A DNA stretch of 64,000 bases from Pseudevernia furfuracea (Eukaryota; Ascomycota; Lecanoromycetes; Lecanorales; Parmeliaceae). The stretch covers positions 124,001 to 188,000 of the forward strand of contig JAIUPT010000038.1 in NCBI GenBank assembly GCA_022315425.1. The letters run 5' to 3'. Every line of letters starts with the position of its first letter. Within the stretch, counting starts at the first letter, position 1. The notes below the pieces were generated by a model. It did no database searches and was not told where the DNA came from. It saw only the letters and a program-made list of their open reading frames with translations. Positions 1 to 11,826 of this stretch are shown one piece after another. The position numbers were made by a program, and so were the translations under genes.

Positions 1-321
1 AATCCATCACCTCCATCACCACTCACACGGCCCAGAAGTCGAGTTTTAAAAGCCTCACATCCTCGCCAACAGCCTTGCTCGAATCGCCGTCTCAGCAGCC
101 TTCATGATCTTACAGAGCCCACCCTTTCGACAGTCATCTCTAGCTCGGTCCCGATCCTCCTCACTCGGCAGCCACAGCATTTCCCAGCCAAATTTAAGAG
201 CAAGGCATACATACAGAGGCGATTCCACAACTGCGAAAATCGTGGGGGCAGTCGCTAGACCACAGGACTCCCGGCTTCAAAGCGAACGATTATTCCTCTT
301 CAACAGCACCATCTCCCTGTA
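1..321. other. 5' flank of the Sel1-repeat gene
   Basis: Non-coding leader and promoter of the gene that starts at 322. An open frame covers 104-322 but has the shuffled Ser/Arg composition of a chance frame. I see no clear TATA element. The upstream neighbour lies outside the window. Confidence 0.4.
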
Positions 322-2582
322 ATGGCCACGGACGCTGCGAGGAATTATTCGAGACCTGCCCCATCACCCACAAATCGAGACAATACGCCTCCAATCCCAT
401 CCTTCGCCCCACCACAGCCGCCAGTCGCCAGTCCACCGTCTTCCTACTCCCCCAAAAGCTCCGAGAGAGGAGGCTTGACGAGTCCCTCTGCGCAGAAGCA
501 GAGGAGAAGACCGCTCTCTTCTTCGTCGCCGGACGCAAGCAGATCACAAGGCTCGCAATTCTCCATGAACAATACCTCCGACAGCGCCACGCGAACTCCT
601 CCGCGGAAGTCATCATACGAGACCGGTGACGATGCGTACATGAGGAAACCTGCCCGGGAGTCCGAGAATTGGGAGCCTTTAGAAGACTTTGGTGCGGAAC
701 AAGATGAAAGGGCTAGTGAATCTGCACCATTTACACAGTCAATACCGTACCGGCAATTGCTTACTACGGAAGCACCTCAGGCATTGCAGCAACCCCAAAG
801 CGGTATAATATCAACAGTCAATGGTAGTGGCTCAGATTCAAGGCATACATCAGGAGGAAGCCATGTGAGCGTATCAGGACCTGAAGACGCCTTTGAGCCC
901 TTGCAATATCATCACCACCCCTTTCAGACAGGCGATGGCAGGAATTCTGTGGATAGCAGCGCTTCAAACAAGAACACTCGACAATCTTCTGCAGGCGCGC
1001 CTCCAGTCCCGTCTCATCATCATCTCTCGCCTATGGGAAGCAGTACGCGACTGGTTGCAAATCTTCCACGGCCGTCCTCTGCATACTCCTCGGGATCTGA
1101 GCTTGGCCCCCAAGGACGAACACACTCGCCTCAGTTTGCTCGGACGCCTTCTCCCTCCAGACTTTCGCCAGACTCCCGGCCCATGTCATACGTCGATCTA
1201 TTGAACGTCCCCTACCCACAACCTCCTCCAGCTCCATCCAATCTTGACAATGCACATCTGCGCTCAGCTGTTGGCGAAAATGCATCGTTGCTCAGTACTC
1301 AGAAGACTCTGGAGATGTATCGCGCCAACGTGAAGAAAACGAACGACCCTACGATCCAGTACGAGTTCGCAGTGTTCATGATCAATGCTGCTCAAGAGCT
1401 AGCTACCAGCGAGAGAGACAATGACTGTCAGAGACAGTCCAGTCCAAGACCAACTGGAGATCTTGAAAGTCCCCAGCGCGACAAGTCGACACCTGGCGGG
1501 TCGCAGGCGGACCTCCTGCGCGAGGCCAGACAAATACTACAGAAGCTCTCCGATCGAAGCTATCCATACGCTCAATATTACCTAGCGGACGGATACGCCT
1601 CAGGTCTCTTCAACAAAGGCGTCGAAGATAATGACCGCGCATTCCCACTCTTTGTGGCCGCCAGCAAGCACGGTCACGCAGAAGCTGGCTATCGAGCTGC
1701 ACTATGCTACGAGTTCGGCTGGGGCTCCCGAAAAGATGCACAAAAAGCCGTTCAATTCTACCGGCAATCCGCCTCAAAGAATCACCCGGGTGCAATGGCA
1801 CGGTTAGGAAAAGCTTGCATGACTGGTGAAATGGGTCTCGGTAACCGCTACCGTGAGGGGGTCAAATGGCTCAAACGTGCTGCGGAATCCGCAGACTTCC
1901 AATACAACTCCGCACCTTACGAACTTGGGCTCCTACACGAGACAGGATTCGGTGAGGATATTTTTAGAGACGAGTCATACGCGGCGCAGCTTTTCACCCA
2001 ATCAGCGGACCTAGGGCATGTGGAGGCAAACTACAGGCTTGGAGATTCGTACGAGCACGGGAAATTGAGTTGTCCGAGAGATCCGGCGCTGAGTGTGCAC
2101 TTTTATACCGGCGCTGCGCAGAGGGGGCATCCATTGGCAATGATGGCTCTTTGCGCATGGTATATGGTCGGTGCGGAACCGGTGCTGGAGAAGGATGAGA
2201 ACGAAGCGTATGAATGGGCCCGGAAGGCCGCCGAGACTGGTAAGCGCGATTCACTATGTTTCTTATCCGGAGCTCTCGGATCCTACCGCATTGTCTGTGT
2301 CCACCCGGCGTCTTTTACTGACATGAACCAGGCCTACCAAAAGCAGAATACGCCGTCGGCTACTTCACAGAAATGGGTATCGGCTGCCGACGGGACCCTC
2401 TCGAGTCGAACAAATGGTACGTCATAGCCGCAGACTCCGGCGATGAACGGGCGAAACACCGCCTCGCAGCCATTCAGTCCGCAGCTTCAGGCGGCTCGTC
2501 CACGTCGTCATTGCAGACCCCATCGAGTACAAGTAAGAAGAGCGGAGATGAGAAGGGAAAAAAGAAGTGGGGCCTTTTCTAG
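322..2582 (+). CDS. Sel1-repeat protein, Skt5/Chs4-like chitin synthase activator
   Basis: Two exons, 322-2239 and 2332-2582 (intron 2240-2331, GTAAGC...CAG), giving 722 residues. Residues 1 to about 400 are Ser/Pro-rich and probably disordered. From about 413 to 690 there are roughly seven Sel1 (TPR-like) repeats with the usual A-x-Y-x-L-G pattern, for example 'HAEAGYRAALCYEFGWG'. The splice joins two halves of one repeat (AAETG|LPKAEYAVGYF), which confirms the intron. This layout is that of fungal Skt5/Chs4 proteins, which anchor or activate chitin synthase III at growth sites. Unlike yeast Skt5 it ends KKWGLF, with no CAAX prenylation box, so it may be a paralogue rather than the Skt5 orthologue. 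Family call firm; exact role inferred. Confidence 0.85.
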
Positions 2583-2938
2583 AGGCTCTCGCCCAGTTCA
2601 TGGAGTGGGCGAGGGGATGATATAGCATTCTGTAATTTGGGCACCTGCATTTTCATCATCGAGCGCTGCATTGTACCACAAATGGCATGGAATAATACGG
2701 CGTCATGGCTTGGAAGTGTACTGGTACGAGTACCCTAATCCTAGGATTAGGTTCTTGCATTTGGGTCGAGAGCGAAAAAGGAGGAGGAGCATTTTGGTTA
2801 GGTAGACGGGGAAAACGTGTGATCTAGCATTAGCATTATATGTGGCCTCGGCGGAATAAAGTAATGAGCGTCTCGTCCGGAAGCCATACCCACCCATCAT
2901 CCAGTACCCTGCTCAGAAAAAGAAAAAAAAAATATCCC
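2583..2938. other. 3' flanks of two convergent genes
   Basis: 356 bases between the stop of the Sel1 gene and the stop of the tyrosinase on the other strand. It holds only untranslated tail sequence; an A-rich run sits near 2920. I see no gene. Confidence 0.4.
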
Positions 2939-4973
2939 TCACACCCCCTCGCCATCCGGCAACGCCCCCACCTTCCCCCTCGTCGCCGCCCTATAGATCC
3001 TGTAGGCGCCATAACCCGGGAACTCATCCCCTCCCCCTCCCCCTCCCCCTCTCCCCTCCACCACCCTCCCCACCACAAACACCTTCAACCCCACCACGTC
3101 CCCCGTCGCCACCGCCCGGTCCTCGAAATCCTGCACGGCCCAACTCAATTCCTTTTCCAGCAACGGAACGACGGTGTCGGGATCTCGCTTCGCTCGATCC
3201 CCGTCGCGCAAAAGGGCGTGGTTGAGGGGGATTTGGCCGTAGGAGAGGCGGTATGCCGTGGCGTTGTTGTTGTTGCGGTTGCGGTCGGGGGCGGAGATGC
3301 CGGAGGCCGGGGGGTAGTAGAGGATGGATTGGGAGGCGATGAGGGAAGGGGCGGAGGACCAGGAGGGCGGGTTCGAGGGCACGGGGCCGAGGAAGAAGTG
3401 GATGAAGAATGGGCGGTTGAGGGCTGCTCTGTTTGGTGGCGGGGGAAAACAAGACATGAGTTAGCGGATGCGGTTCGAGTTCATCATGATGGATGGATGG
3501 ATGGATGGGTGATGACGGGGGAGGGGGAGGGGGGAGGGGTTAGGATTGACGTACTTTGGGACGCGGATGTTGATGTAGTATTGATGCTCTGTGGTGTTGG
3601 GATATGGCGCTGTTTGGTTGTCTCGCTTGGTGAAGAGGGATCGTGTCGAGATGCTGCCGGTTGGGTTGTAGAGTTTGTTGAGAGTCGCTCTGGTGTTGGA
3701 GGAGAGCTGGCTGGCGTTGACGCCCCAGTCGATGACTTCAGGGTAGGTGTATCCAAAGGAACAAGTCCATCGCGCGGTGGCGGATGTGTAGAGAGTGCCC
3801 ACGCTGTCGGAGTGGAAGGGTGTCAGTGGTGTGTTGGCGTCTTCGACCTCGCCAGGTGCGTTGGTGAAAGTGCCTTGCGCGTCGGTCTCGGCTGTTGTAT
3901 ATGAGTGAGGGTAGATTGCTTGCCAGATGGCAAAGAGCCTGTCGACGTTTGCATGGTGCAGCCAGAAGATTGGATCAAAGCCTGCATATGGGATGTAACT
4001 CATGTGGCCTCCGTTTCCGACCAGACTGTGGATAGCGTTGTGCATGTTCTCGAGGGAGTTGTAGGATCCGCCTCGGCCGTCGGTGTATCCAGTGTTCGAG
4101 AAAGGTGCGTAGTTGGACTGATCGGCGATCAATTGATAAGTCGCGTCTTGAATGGCTTGAGCATTGGCCTCGAGTTGCAGGTTGGCTAGACCTGGTTGAC
4201 TCTGCCCGCTGGAACTGGGATAGCGCACGGTGCGGTGGTACTCTGCGATCATACCGTCACTGGGCGGGAAATCCGCAGCAGAAGGCTGAGGATGAAAGGT
4301 GTAGTCGTACAACGGATTGACAATGCTCATGACACCATGGGGAGAATTCACACTGATCATAGGACTGTTGACCGGATCTGGCATTGTAGCATTGAGAGCC
4401 CAGTCCCAGTATGGGATCCTGAGGGTGGTGGCCGCGGCTTGATACTGGCTTCGTTGGGCTGTTGGGTACGTTGCTGCAATCTGCTGGGCGTTGTTCCACA
4501 TGATTTGCTATTCAGCGTCAGTTGCAGAGCTGAGAGTGTGAACAGAAGAATGCAATGCTACCTCGAAGAGTGCCACGTAGGGTCGATGCCATGATGGGAA
4601 CAGGATAGAGCTGTGCGTGCAGTACCCGGTTTGATAGGAACCTTGGACGCCATCCCAAGCAATGTAGGGGTGTCCATGAATGCCTTGAATCCAAGTCAGT
4701 TGTCGTACGTTGGACACTGGTGGAGGTTTTGTTACCTCCAACTTGGTAATAAGACAAGAGAGCAGACTGGTTCTGCTGCTGGAACTGTTGTAGAGAGAGA
4801 ATGTAGAGGTCAAATGCCGGGCCTGATTTCTTGAAGGTCGAAAGTTCTTGTCGAAAAGGTCTCTGCCCGGTAGCGGTGTTGACGCCGCCTTGAGGGCCAA
4901 TGATGGCCACGGCGTTTGTAAGTGATGCTAGACATATCACAATGACAACGGAGATGAGATTTGGATTGGCCAT
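2939..4973 (-). CDS. Secreted tyrosinase (type 3 copper enzyme)
   Basis: Four exons read right to left: 4973-4736, 4683-4562, 4507-3555, 3428-2939; 600 residues. Residues 1-23 form a signal peptide (MANPNLISVVIVICLASLTN...). The CuA ligands are H82 (GGIHGHPY), H103 (YCTHSS) and H112 (SWHRPYVALFE). The CTH motif is where fungal tyrosinases form the Cys-His thioether. CuB has H276 and H280 (HNAIHSLVG) plus the HH pair at 304-305 (FWLHHANVDRLF). Exon 4 encodes the C-terminal tyrosinase domain that shields the active site in the pro-enzyme, and it carries a Gly run from a (CCCCCT)n stretch. The enzyme oxidises monophenols and o-diphenols to quinones. Secretion points to phenolic detoxification or wall pigmentation rather than a PKS melanin pathway; no such genes adjoin it. 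Confidence 0.93.
3490..3509. repeat. (GGAT)n microsatellite in tyrosinase intron 3
   Basis: About five GGAT units inside the third tyrosinase intron (3429-3554). Being intronic, length changes here should not alter the protein. Confidence 0.8.
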
Positions 4974-5676
4974 GATTGTATATTGTCAAATTTCTTGATG
5001 CAGAGGTGAATGTTCTTGCAGGCATTTTTGGCATTTTGAGGTCTTCGACGAGTGGATTCATAGAGGAAGTACCATCGGTGAAAGGTCAACATTGTGCAAC
5101 AATGACTAGAACACTTCGCCCGCATACCTTCCAAGTCGGTATTGTTGGTTTTTTCGGCATCTTCGAGAGTTCTGAGGTAGGTCACAACAAGCGTGCATGT
5201 CACAATACGAGCTCCCAGACTCGGAGATATAAGCTCTCGTCATTAAGAACCAATGAAAGCTCAGTGAAGTCAAATAATCTAAGTAAATGCAAGCCTCACT
5301 AGTGACGCCCCACAACATCTCCGATGTCTTGCACTCTAGCTCCCTGTACCTGCATCTACATGCGGTTTCATTCAGGCGTATCCCGGCAACGATGGCCTTA
5401 GTTAGTCCCCATGCTTGCGCCATGCGAGAACAAAAGTCCCATCAAATGCAACTTCAAGGGCTCTCTACCCTTCGTCTATTCGCTCTTCAACATAGCAATT
5501 AAGACGGGGGAGATTTTCTGAATGAGCCGCATCCAGATTTCTTCGGGGATCGCCTTTGGCACGAAATTTCACCACCTGGACGATACGGGGAAACCCTGTA
5601 TTTCCACGGCTTTAGAAACTCGGCACACGCACGGAGTACCTCGTAAGCCGAGATTCCCTCGCTTGAATGCCTCTAG
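4974..5676. other. Upstream region of the tyrosinase gene
   Basis: About 700 bases between the tyrosinase start and the 3' end of the DUF202 gene; both genes are on the minus strand. It should hold the tyrosinase promoter. The open frames here on both strands look random and I see no recognisable motif. Confidence 0.4.
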
Positions 5677-6529
5677 TCATGTTGCATCCAGAGAATCTTT
5701 TCTTGAATCGACGGCAACAAGAAGCACGAACAAGGTGAGCACGACCTGAGGATCCTGTCAGTCACCAGCTGCCACGGGCGACGGGTAGTCATACCAAAGC
5801 TATTGTCAAGCCAATTGCATTCATCTCCCAACCTCCCGCATGCACCTTCCCTCGCAGGATAGCATTCTGCTGCCGCCAGAACCTGTATGCACCCAATAGT
5901 AGGACAATGATTGCTGCTCCGATGCAGACACATGCCAAGGGTATGGCCAAAGTAAAATAACCAAATACTTTGTTTGGATTTTGCGCGTGTTCAAGCCTGT
6001 ATAGCTGAGCAATGATAACAGAAATCATTGATAGAGCCAAGGAAGTTCTCAAGTATCCAAGAAAAGTGCGTTCGAGGGCTGGTGAAGGAAATAGTAAGCA
6101 TCATGGCCGACATTTCCACAAAGCGCTTGTTGAAAGCGCATTGGGAATTGACCAAGATGCCAACTTTGACAAGTAAGTAGTAAACGCGTAGTCTTACTAG
6201 AAGTACACGTGAAAGCTTCTGGACCATTGAGCTGCTGACCTGGCGAAAGGAAAGATTGGCGTACCAAGATGATCTCTACATGCGTCGTGTGGAACGGTGG
6301 CGCTGACCTGTCGCTGCCACAACTTTGCCAACGACCTCCGCATAGACGGAAAGTAAGCCCCGGCAGGTGCAGCATTGCTGGCGCGCGGCCTTTGTGCAGA
6401 AGAGCTGATGTAAACACTACTCCGGCACAACACTTGGTCGTAATCTCCCATCTCGGTTGCTTCTCTTTCGGCGTCATCTTCGTGCTCCTGGCGATCCTCC
6501 CGGGGTGAAGATGGTGGAGAAGAAGCCAT
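5677..6529 (-). CDS. DUF202-domain small membrane protein
   Basis: Three exons read right to left: 6529-6265, 6078-5795, 5745-5677; 205 residues. The first 88 residues are hydrophilic. They lead into the DUF202 signature HDACRDHLALERTFLGYLRT, which is built exactly across intron 1. Three membrane segments follow: LALSMISVIIAQLYRL, FTLAIPLACVCIGAAIIVLL and, across intron 2, GLTIALVVLTLFVLLVAV. DUF202 domains also occur in Vtc1-type vacuolar polyphosphate/transporter-chaperone subunits, but this small stand-alone fungal form has no proven function. Intron 1 is long for this window (186 bases), so a missed micro-exon is possible. It is divergently paired with the zinc transporter. Confidence 0.85.
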
Positions 6530-6927
6530 TTTGATGTCTGGGTCAATTGAACGGCTGTTGGGGAGATGGCAGGACTATATTATCATGAGCCAACGATCCA
6601 AGCATCTATCCAGAATTGTGGATACTTACAGGGATGTTTTGGCGAAAAGGCGCACCCGGCGGAAGATTTTCTAGCGCAAGTTGATGCTCTCCTGGCAAAC
6701 AGTGTGACAGTCAAACACCAACCTCATCATCAAGCTTCCATTCAGCCAGTCAGTCTACCATCATCCACTTGTTGCAACAGCAATCATGTACTTAGACTGG
6801 GTTTAGTGTCTCACATAAGAACCAAGATTCCGAGCACGCTGAGACCGTTCTGAAGGGGCCGACAAATCGTTGCCGCTAGAAACTCGTATCTGAGGCACGC
6901 GCCTTTTGGCGAACAGCATTTATCACC
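6530..6927. promoter_or_regulatory. Divergent promoter: DUF202 gene / zinc transporter
   Basis: 398 bases between two start codons facing away from each other, so it must serve both genes. I looked for a Zap1-type zinc-response element (ACCYYNAAGGT) and did not see a full match. No other motif stands out. Confidence 0.5.
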
Positions 6928-8856
6928 ATGGCTCTATCAAAGTCTACAAGAATCATTATACTGCTAGCAATCGACTCAGCTTTTTTCCTGTTGGAGCTCA
7001 TCGTTGGTGAGCTTAGATCGTGGCGAAGCCAGGCGCTTCTGCTCATGGCAAGGCTAACGAAGTCTCAGGCTATGCCGTACACTCACTGGCTCTCGTTGCA
7101 GATTCCTTTCACATGGTCGGTCATCCTACACCCATTCTCACGTCGACTTCAGTTACAGAATTCTTTACTGACTATGAGGTGCTGCAGCTGAATGATGTCC
7201 TCTCGCTTTGCGTCGGATTATGGGCGGTCAAAGTGGCACATCAAAAAGCAAGCTCGAAGATGTACACATATGGAGTATGAATAGCCCCATTGGCCTTTTC
7301 TTGCAAAGCCTCTAACAGGTGTTCAGTGGCAACGTGCAGAAACGCTAGGTGCTCTAGTGAATGGAGTCTTTCTTGTCGCTCTGTGTCTATCAATCTTCCT
7401 GGAAGCCATTCAGAGATTCGTCGAACCGCAGACCGTCTCAAATCCGAGACTGGTTCTCATCGTTGGTTGCCTCGGCCTTCTATCCAATATACTTGGCCTA
7501 TTCCTCTTCCATGAGCATGGTCACAATCACGGAGGCGGTCATGGCCACTCACAGGGTGGAGCCGACAAGCTTGCTACTGCTGAGGAAGGCCACAGTCATA
7601 CTCAAGCGGTAGCAGATGAGAGCGGGAACGTGGCAGACGTATTACCCCAAAGTACAATTGCGGGGTGGCCGAAGTCCGCAGGAGTAGTAAAAGAAGGATC
7701 TAAAGATGAGATAAGCCGAAGCTCTAGAGGTTTCACACCTAGTGATGAGGATGATTCAACAGTCAAAGGGTCCACTTCGCCTCTGTCCTTGCGAAAATCA
7801 CGTGCTAGCAGCACGCGACACCGTCGTCGTCAGAACAGCGGAGGATCGAGAAACAGATTCTCCAGTGTCGATGACATTCATATCCATCCTGCGAGATTGA
7901 GGCAAGACATCATTGCGCAAAGTCGATTGGAAGACATTGAGTCCAGGGAAGGTAGTAGTGTGTCCGGAGGGGAAGAGGCGGTTGACGAGGATCAGCAGGA
8001 GCCGACAGAGAGCTCGCCACTCCTTGGACATGCTAAGAGTAACGGCTCGGCCAAGCCGGCAGACAATAATGGACATTCTCATAAGCACAAACCCAGCGAT
8101 CGTCACGACTCGTGGCACGATAACCATATCCACAACCAACCAAAAGGGACGAGCAGTGGTGGAGATTCGCATGGAGATCTCAACATGCGTGGTGTCTTCC
8201 TACACGTCATGGGAGATGCGCTTGGGAATATCGGTGTCATTGGGTCTGCCCTCATCATTTGGCTCACGGACTATACCTGGAGATTCTATGCAGATCCAGC
8301 AATATCCCTTGTTATCACCCTTATCATTCTTGGATCAGCCATTCCACTATGTAAAGCCGCCTCACGGATTCTGCTCCAAGCTGTCCCCGCAGGCATCAGT
8401 GTCGATGACATTAAGGAGGACATTGAAGAGCTTCCGGGAATCTTGAGCTGTCACCATCTACACGTATGGCAACTGAGCGACGCCAAAGTGGTCGCCTCAC
8501 TACATGTACAGGTCGAATTCGATTTCAAAGGCGAAGGGTCGGCACGCTATATGTTGCTTGCCAGGCAAGTCCGTCGCTGCCTCCATGAGTATGGCATTCA
8601 CTCCTCTACAATACAACCCGAGTTTTGCTTGGACAGTGGACACCGACATACTTCCGCACAGCACTCAGAAAACGAAGATTCCGGCTCGCCTAAACCAAAA
8701 GCAGGAAGCAAAGGTGGTAGTAAAGCAGCCAGCATGCGTAGTGGTGCCGAGGCCTGCCTACTTGATTGCGGCGATGAGTGTGACGAAGGCGGTCAGTGCT
8801 GTGCACCGAGCACGGTCGAGACCGACATGCATAACGAGGAGGATCATTCGCACTGA
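6928..8856 (+). CDS. ZRC1: Zrc1/Cot1-type vacuolar zinc transporter (CDF family)
   Basis: Four exons: 6928-7006, 7069-7115, 7188-7274, 7327-8856; 580 residues. A cation diffusion facilitator with six predicted membrane segments. The metal-site pairs are visible in TM2 (SFHMLND, around residues 37-43, rebuilt across intron 2) and TM5 (FLHVMGDALGN, around residue 364). Between TM4 and TM5 lies a very long cytosolic loop with His-rich zinc-sensing stretches (HEHGHNHGGGHGHSQ and later HSHKHKPSDRHD). The tail holds a Cys cluster (CLLDCGDECDEGGQCC), also likely metal-binding. Family knowledge: it exchanges Zn2+ for H+ to load zinc into the vacuole, giving zinc and cobalt tolerance. Whether it is the Zrc1 or the Cot1 counterpart cannot be told from sequence alone. 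Confidence 0.93.
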
Positions 8857-9711
8857 TGTACCATATCGGCTAGGCGAGTTGATATTGAGCCTTTACATTG
8901 CTTCAAGATGTACATAAGGTACCTATGATTCCCTTTTACTGGGCTCACGGCTCTTACGCCAGTTGGCATTTCACATATCAGATACTCTACACTGGTCTTA
9001 GGTCAATCATTCTGTGGCGAGCATCCCTTTAGAGTCCTCACTGGGGTTTTCAAAATCCACCTCTGCCACGCGAATCTAACGTGCATGTGAGGCGTAGAGT
9101 AGCGCGGCGGTCTACGATAAGTCACGTGGAATGGACGGTAGATCTGAGTTATCAACGGCCGTTTTAGACGTGTCTTGATCTACCTATTTATCGATGCCTT
9201 TTCCACTCTGGTATCGTGCTGCTTTTTGATTCCCAGGAAGGAACCCTTTCAGATACAAAACGGTACTATCTAATCCCCCAATGACAGTGGTGTGATAACG
9301 TCAAGCCGAGTGAAGAACAACAGCCGAGATGACTATTCTCTTATCATGGACTATTAAAAAGAAGCGCATCAGCTCTCCTCTCTCTCGATCAATCTTTTCA
9401 CATCTTAAGTCTTTTCCTCATTCAAGCTTCATCGATACACTCTTAGGCGAATATCTAATCAAGTCTTATGGATCTGACGATTAACGATCGTCAACTCCTT
9501 TCGGACTAATCCAAATAAATATTCGATCTCCTCGCCTAGCTGCTCCACGTCAATATCGTCGGACTGCCCGTCGTCCAATCAGTCCTCATCATTGATATTC
9601 TTATCGTTATCATCAGCTTCATTCAGATCTCTCACACGTAGCTCCCAAATTGACTTCAAAGCTCGGATCATTCGAGTGCTCGCTGTTAGCATATACGTTG
9701 CTTCGTCAGTA
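8857..9711. other. Convergent 3' flanks, no gene seen
   Basis: About 855 bases between the stops of the zinc transporter (+) and the alpha/beta hydrolase (-). AT-rich stretches at 9180-9480, multiple stops in all frames, no conserved protein. I see nothing to annotate. Confidence 0.4.
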
Positions 9712-11375
9712 TTACAATCGGTCAAAGGCAATGGTCGAGTACTCTCTCCCGACCTTACACCGCACGGTTCCCAAATCATGTCTGATCCGATAGAAGACCT
9801 GACAAGTCTTATGCTCATTCGGATAGCCATCGAACCCAAAGAAATCGTTCGTACACTCCACCCGCAACCCCTTGTAAATCTTCCCCATCGTCCCGTCATC
9901 AATCGGCCCGTGCTTGCTCAGCATGCCGCCCCATATCACGGCCAAGATCTCGAGTCCCATTCCTGCGACCCCAGACTTCGACTCGCGATCCACAGAAGGA
10001 GCAAAGAAAGAGACGGGCTCGACGCGGCCAGGGTAGATGGAGAAGACGCCCGCGCCATCGTGCGTCACCATGAGATTGAGCGGCTGTCCGGTGTAGGAGT
10101 AAAGGATACAGGTGACCTTGTGGACGAGGAACCAGGGGTCGCCAGTGTCAATGTCGTGAGTGGTATCGATTTCGAGCGTCTGGTCGGGCTTGATCTTGGA
10201 TGTCAAGGTTGAGGTGACGTCGCGCTCGCCCCACATGGCAATGTGGACAGTCAGTCTTGGGGCCTGGGTGGTCGTGCGTTGCGGCAGGTTCGCGGCAGCA
10301 GGCTGGACAGTGGGTTCCGTGGGAAGGGGCAGACCTATGATTTGAGTTGCTAGGGCTACGATTGAGCCGCCTATCAGTTCGCAGTTGGCATCGCCGGAAG
10401 CGAATTTGCATATCGAGCTATGGTCTGCATTGATGGGGATAGCTTCTTCGTTTGGACAATTCAGGCGGGCGGAGTCCTCGTCGACGATCTGGCTTGGAAG
10501 TCAGTCTCTCATGTATTGGTGCGCAAAGCAGGGTAGTAATGTGTCCCACCAGTCTTCCTAAGCCCGGAAAATTGCGTGTCTCATAGAAGGTGATGATCCG
10601 TAATTGGCATATCAAATGAGTTGCATCAATGCAGATGTTGCTTAGCACTTTCGACCTGGTATCCAGGTCGGCCAGGAGATCAGAGTTTGTGTTTCGCGTG
10701 AAGGACCGCAGTAGGTACGCGAAGTACTTGCCAAGTTCAACGACGCCGGATCCATGGTGTGGGACACCCAGAAACGCGATCCCTTTAACAGCGCTGAGGA
10801 ATTCGTCGTCTTTCCTGTTGTTAGCAACAATTAAAGCCTAGCAAATGAGTTAGTCGGTGGATGTCCATCTGGCATAGAAAAGCCGGGCAGCGCACCTTCT
10901 TCACGATAATGCCTCCAAGACTATGACAGATAAAGAACAAAGGTCTCTGCCTCTCGCTCTCGGTGCTTCGCCTCAGCTTGAGCCACGCCAATAAATTCGC
11001 CGCAAACTCAGGGATGCCTGCGACAGACGAGCCGCGAACGACGTTTGAATCGTATCCATAAGAGAACACTCTCGTATGCGGGAGTTGGGAAGGGAGGAAG
11101 TCCGAGATCCATGGTTTGCCGTTAGGATCCTTGCCCCTCGTCCATGTCGTGTAGGGGTTGCCCATAAGGCCATGGACGGCTACGATGTCGAGATCTATTC
11201 GACGGCCGTCGGCAGGAGCATAGATTTCGAAGAGCCTGTCGCCTTCAATGACCTTGTCTGAGCTAGTCTGGTTGCTAGCAACACCGGTTGAACTGGAAGA
11301 GGATGTGGATAGGGTGTCGCATAAGTCATCGCTGGGGCGAGAGTGCTGACGGAAGAGGGATGCGAACTTGGTCAT
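9712..11375 (-). CDS. Alpha/beta hydrolase (lipase-like, DUF676/SERAC1 type) with uncharacterised C-terminal domain
   Basis: Three exons read right to left: 11375-10896, 10837-10550, 10488-9712; 514 residues. Residues 60-200 are a serine-hydrolase domain: oxyanion region VAVHGLMGNPYTTW, nucleophile elbow CHSLGG with Ser152 (FFICHSLGGIIVKK), and GVPHHGSG after intron 1. This exact style (FICHSLGGIIVK, then a GVPHHGS motif) is the N-terminal effector-like domain of many fungal NLR/NACHT-ankyrin proteins. Here no NACHT, P-loop or repeats follow. Instead residues of about 275-514 form a domain I do not recognise, starting at HIAMWGERDVTSTL and looking beta-rich. Likely cytosolic. Substrate unknown. 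It shares a divergent promoter with the Ted1-like gene. Confidence 0.8.
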
Positions 11376-11826
11376 GCTTGGTTAGGTAAGATATCTTCAT
11401 ATAAGAGCCCTTGATATATAACCGACTCATGGGGATATCGTACTTACTCCCGTCTAGTATGAAGTGGTGTAGAAATGGAAGTGCCACTACGCACGGAATC
11501 CCACGGTTACGGTGTGCGGTAATGACCAAAACTTTTTTACTATTCATTTTGGGTTATTTTTTTCTATTTTCTCTGACTTCGAGGGGTTTAAAATAATAAA
11601 ATAAATCTCTTGATATTCAATAGAGCGGCGGTACTGTACTTATCAGTTTGGCGCATCATAGGGCTGACTTCGTAATTGCTAACACGGCCAACCCAACCCG
11701 TGTACCGTAGTCATTAAATTATAGGGCGTTGGACTGGCAATTGAACTCGATACCCTTTTGTTCAGGCACTTTTTGAGCCTCAACTCTCACAATGACCGGC
11801 GGTACTCGTACGACAACGATAGTAAT
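11376..11826. promoter_or_regulatory. Divergent promoter: hydrolase / metallophosphoesterase
   Basis: 451 bases between two outward-facing starts, with an AT-rich core at 11540-11610. The frame in front of 11827 is open back to 11758 but contains no ATG. I therefore placed the right-hand gene start at 11827 and treat this whole stretch as shared promoter and leaders. Confidence 0.5.

Noticed and set aside
2840..3904. 354-codon plus-strand open frame
   Set aside because: Antisense shadow of the tyrosinase exons; Val/Gly/Arg-rich noise without motifs, while the minus strand gives a complete tyrosinase.
9592..10212. 206-codon plus-strand open frame
   Set aside because: Antisense to exon 3 of the alpha/beta hydrolase, which splices cleanly on the other strand.
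11758..11826. Extended N-terminus for the Ted1-like gene
   Set aside because: The frame is open but begins with TTG and contains no ATG before 11827.
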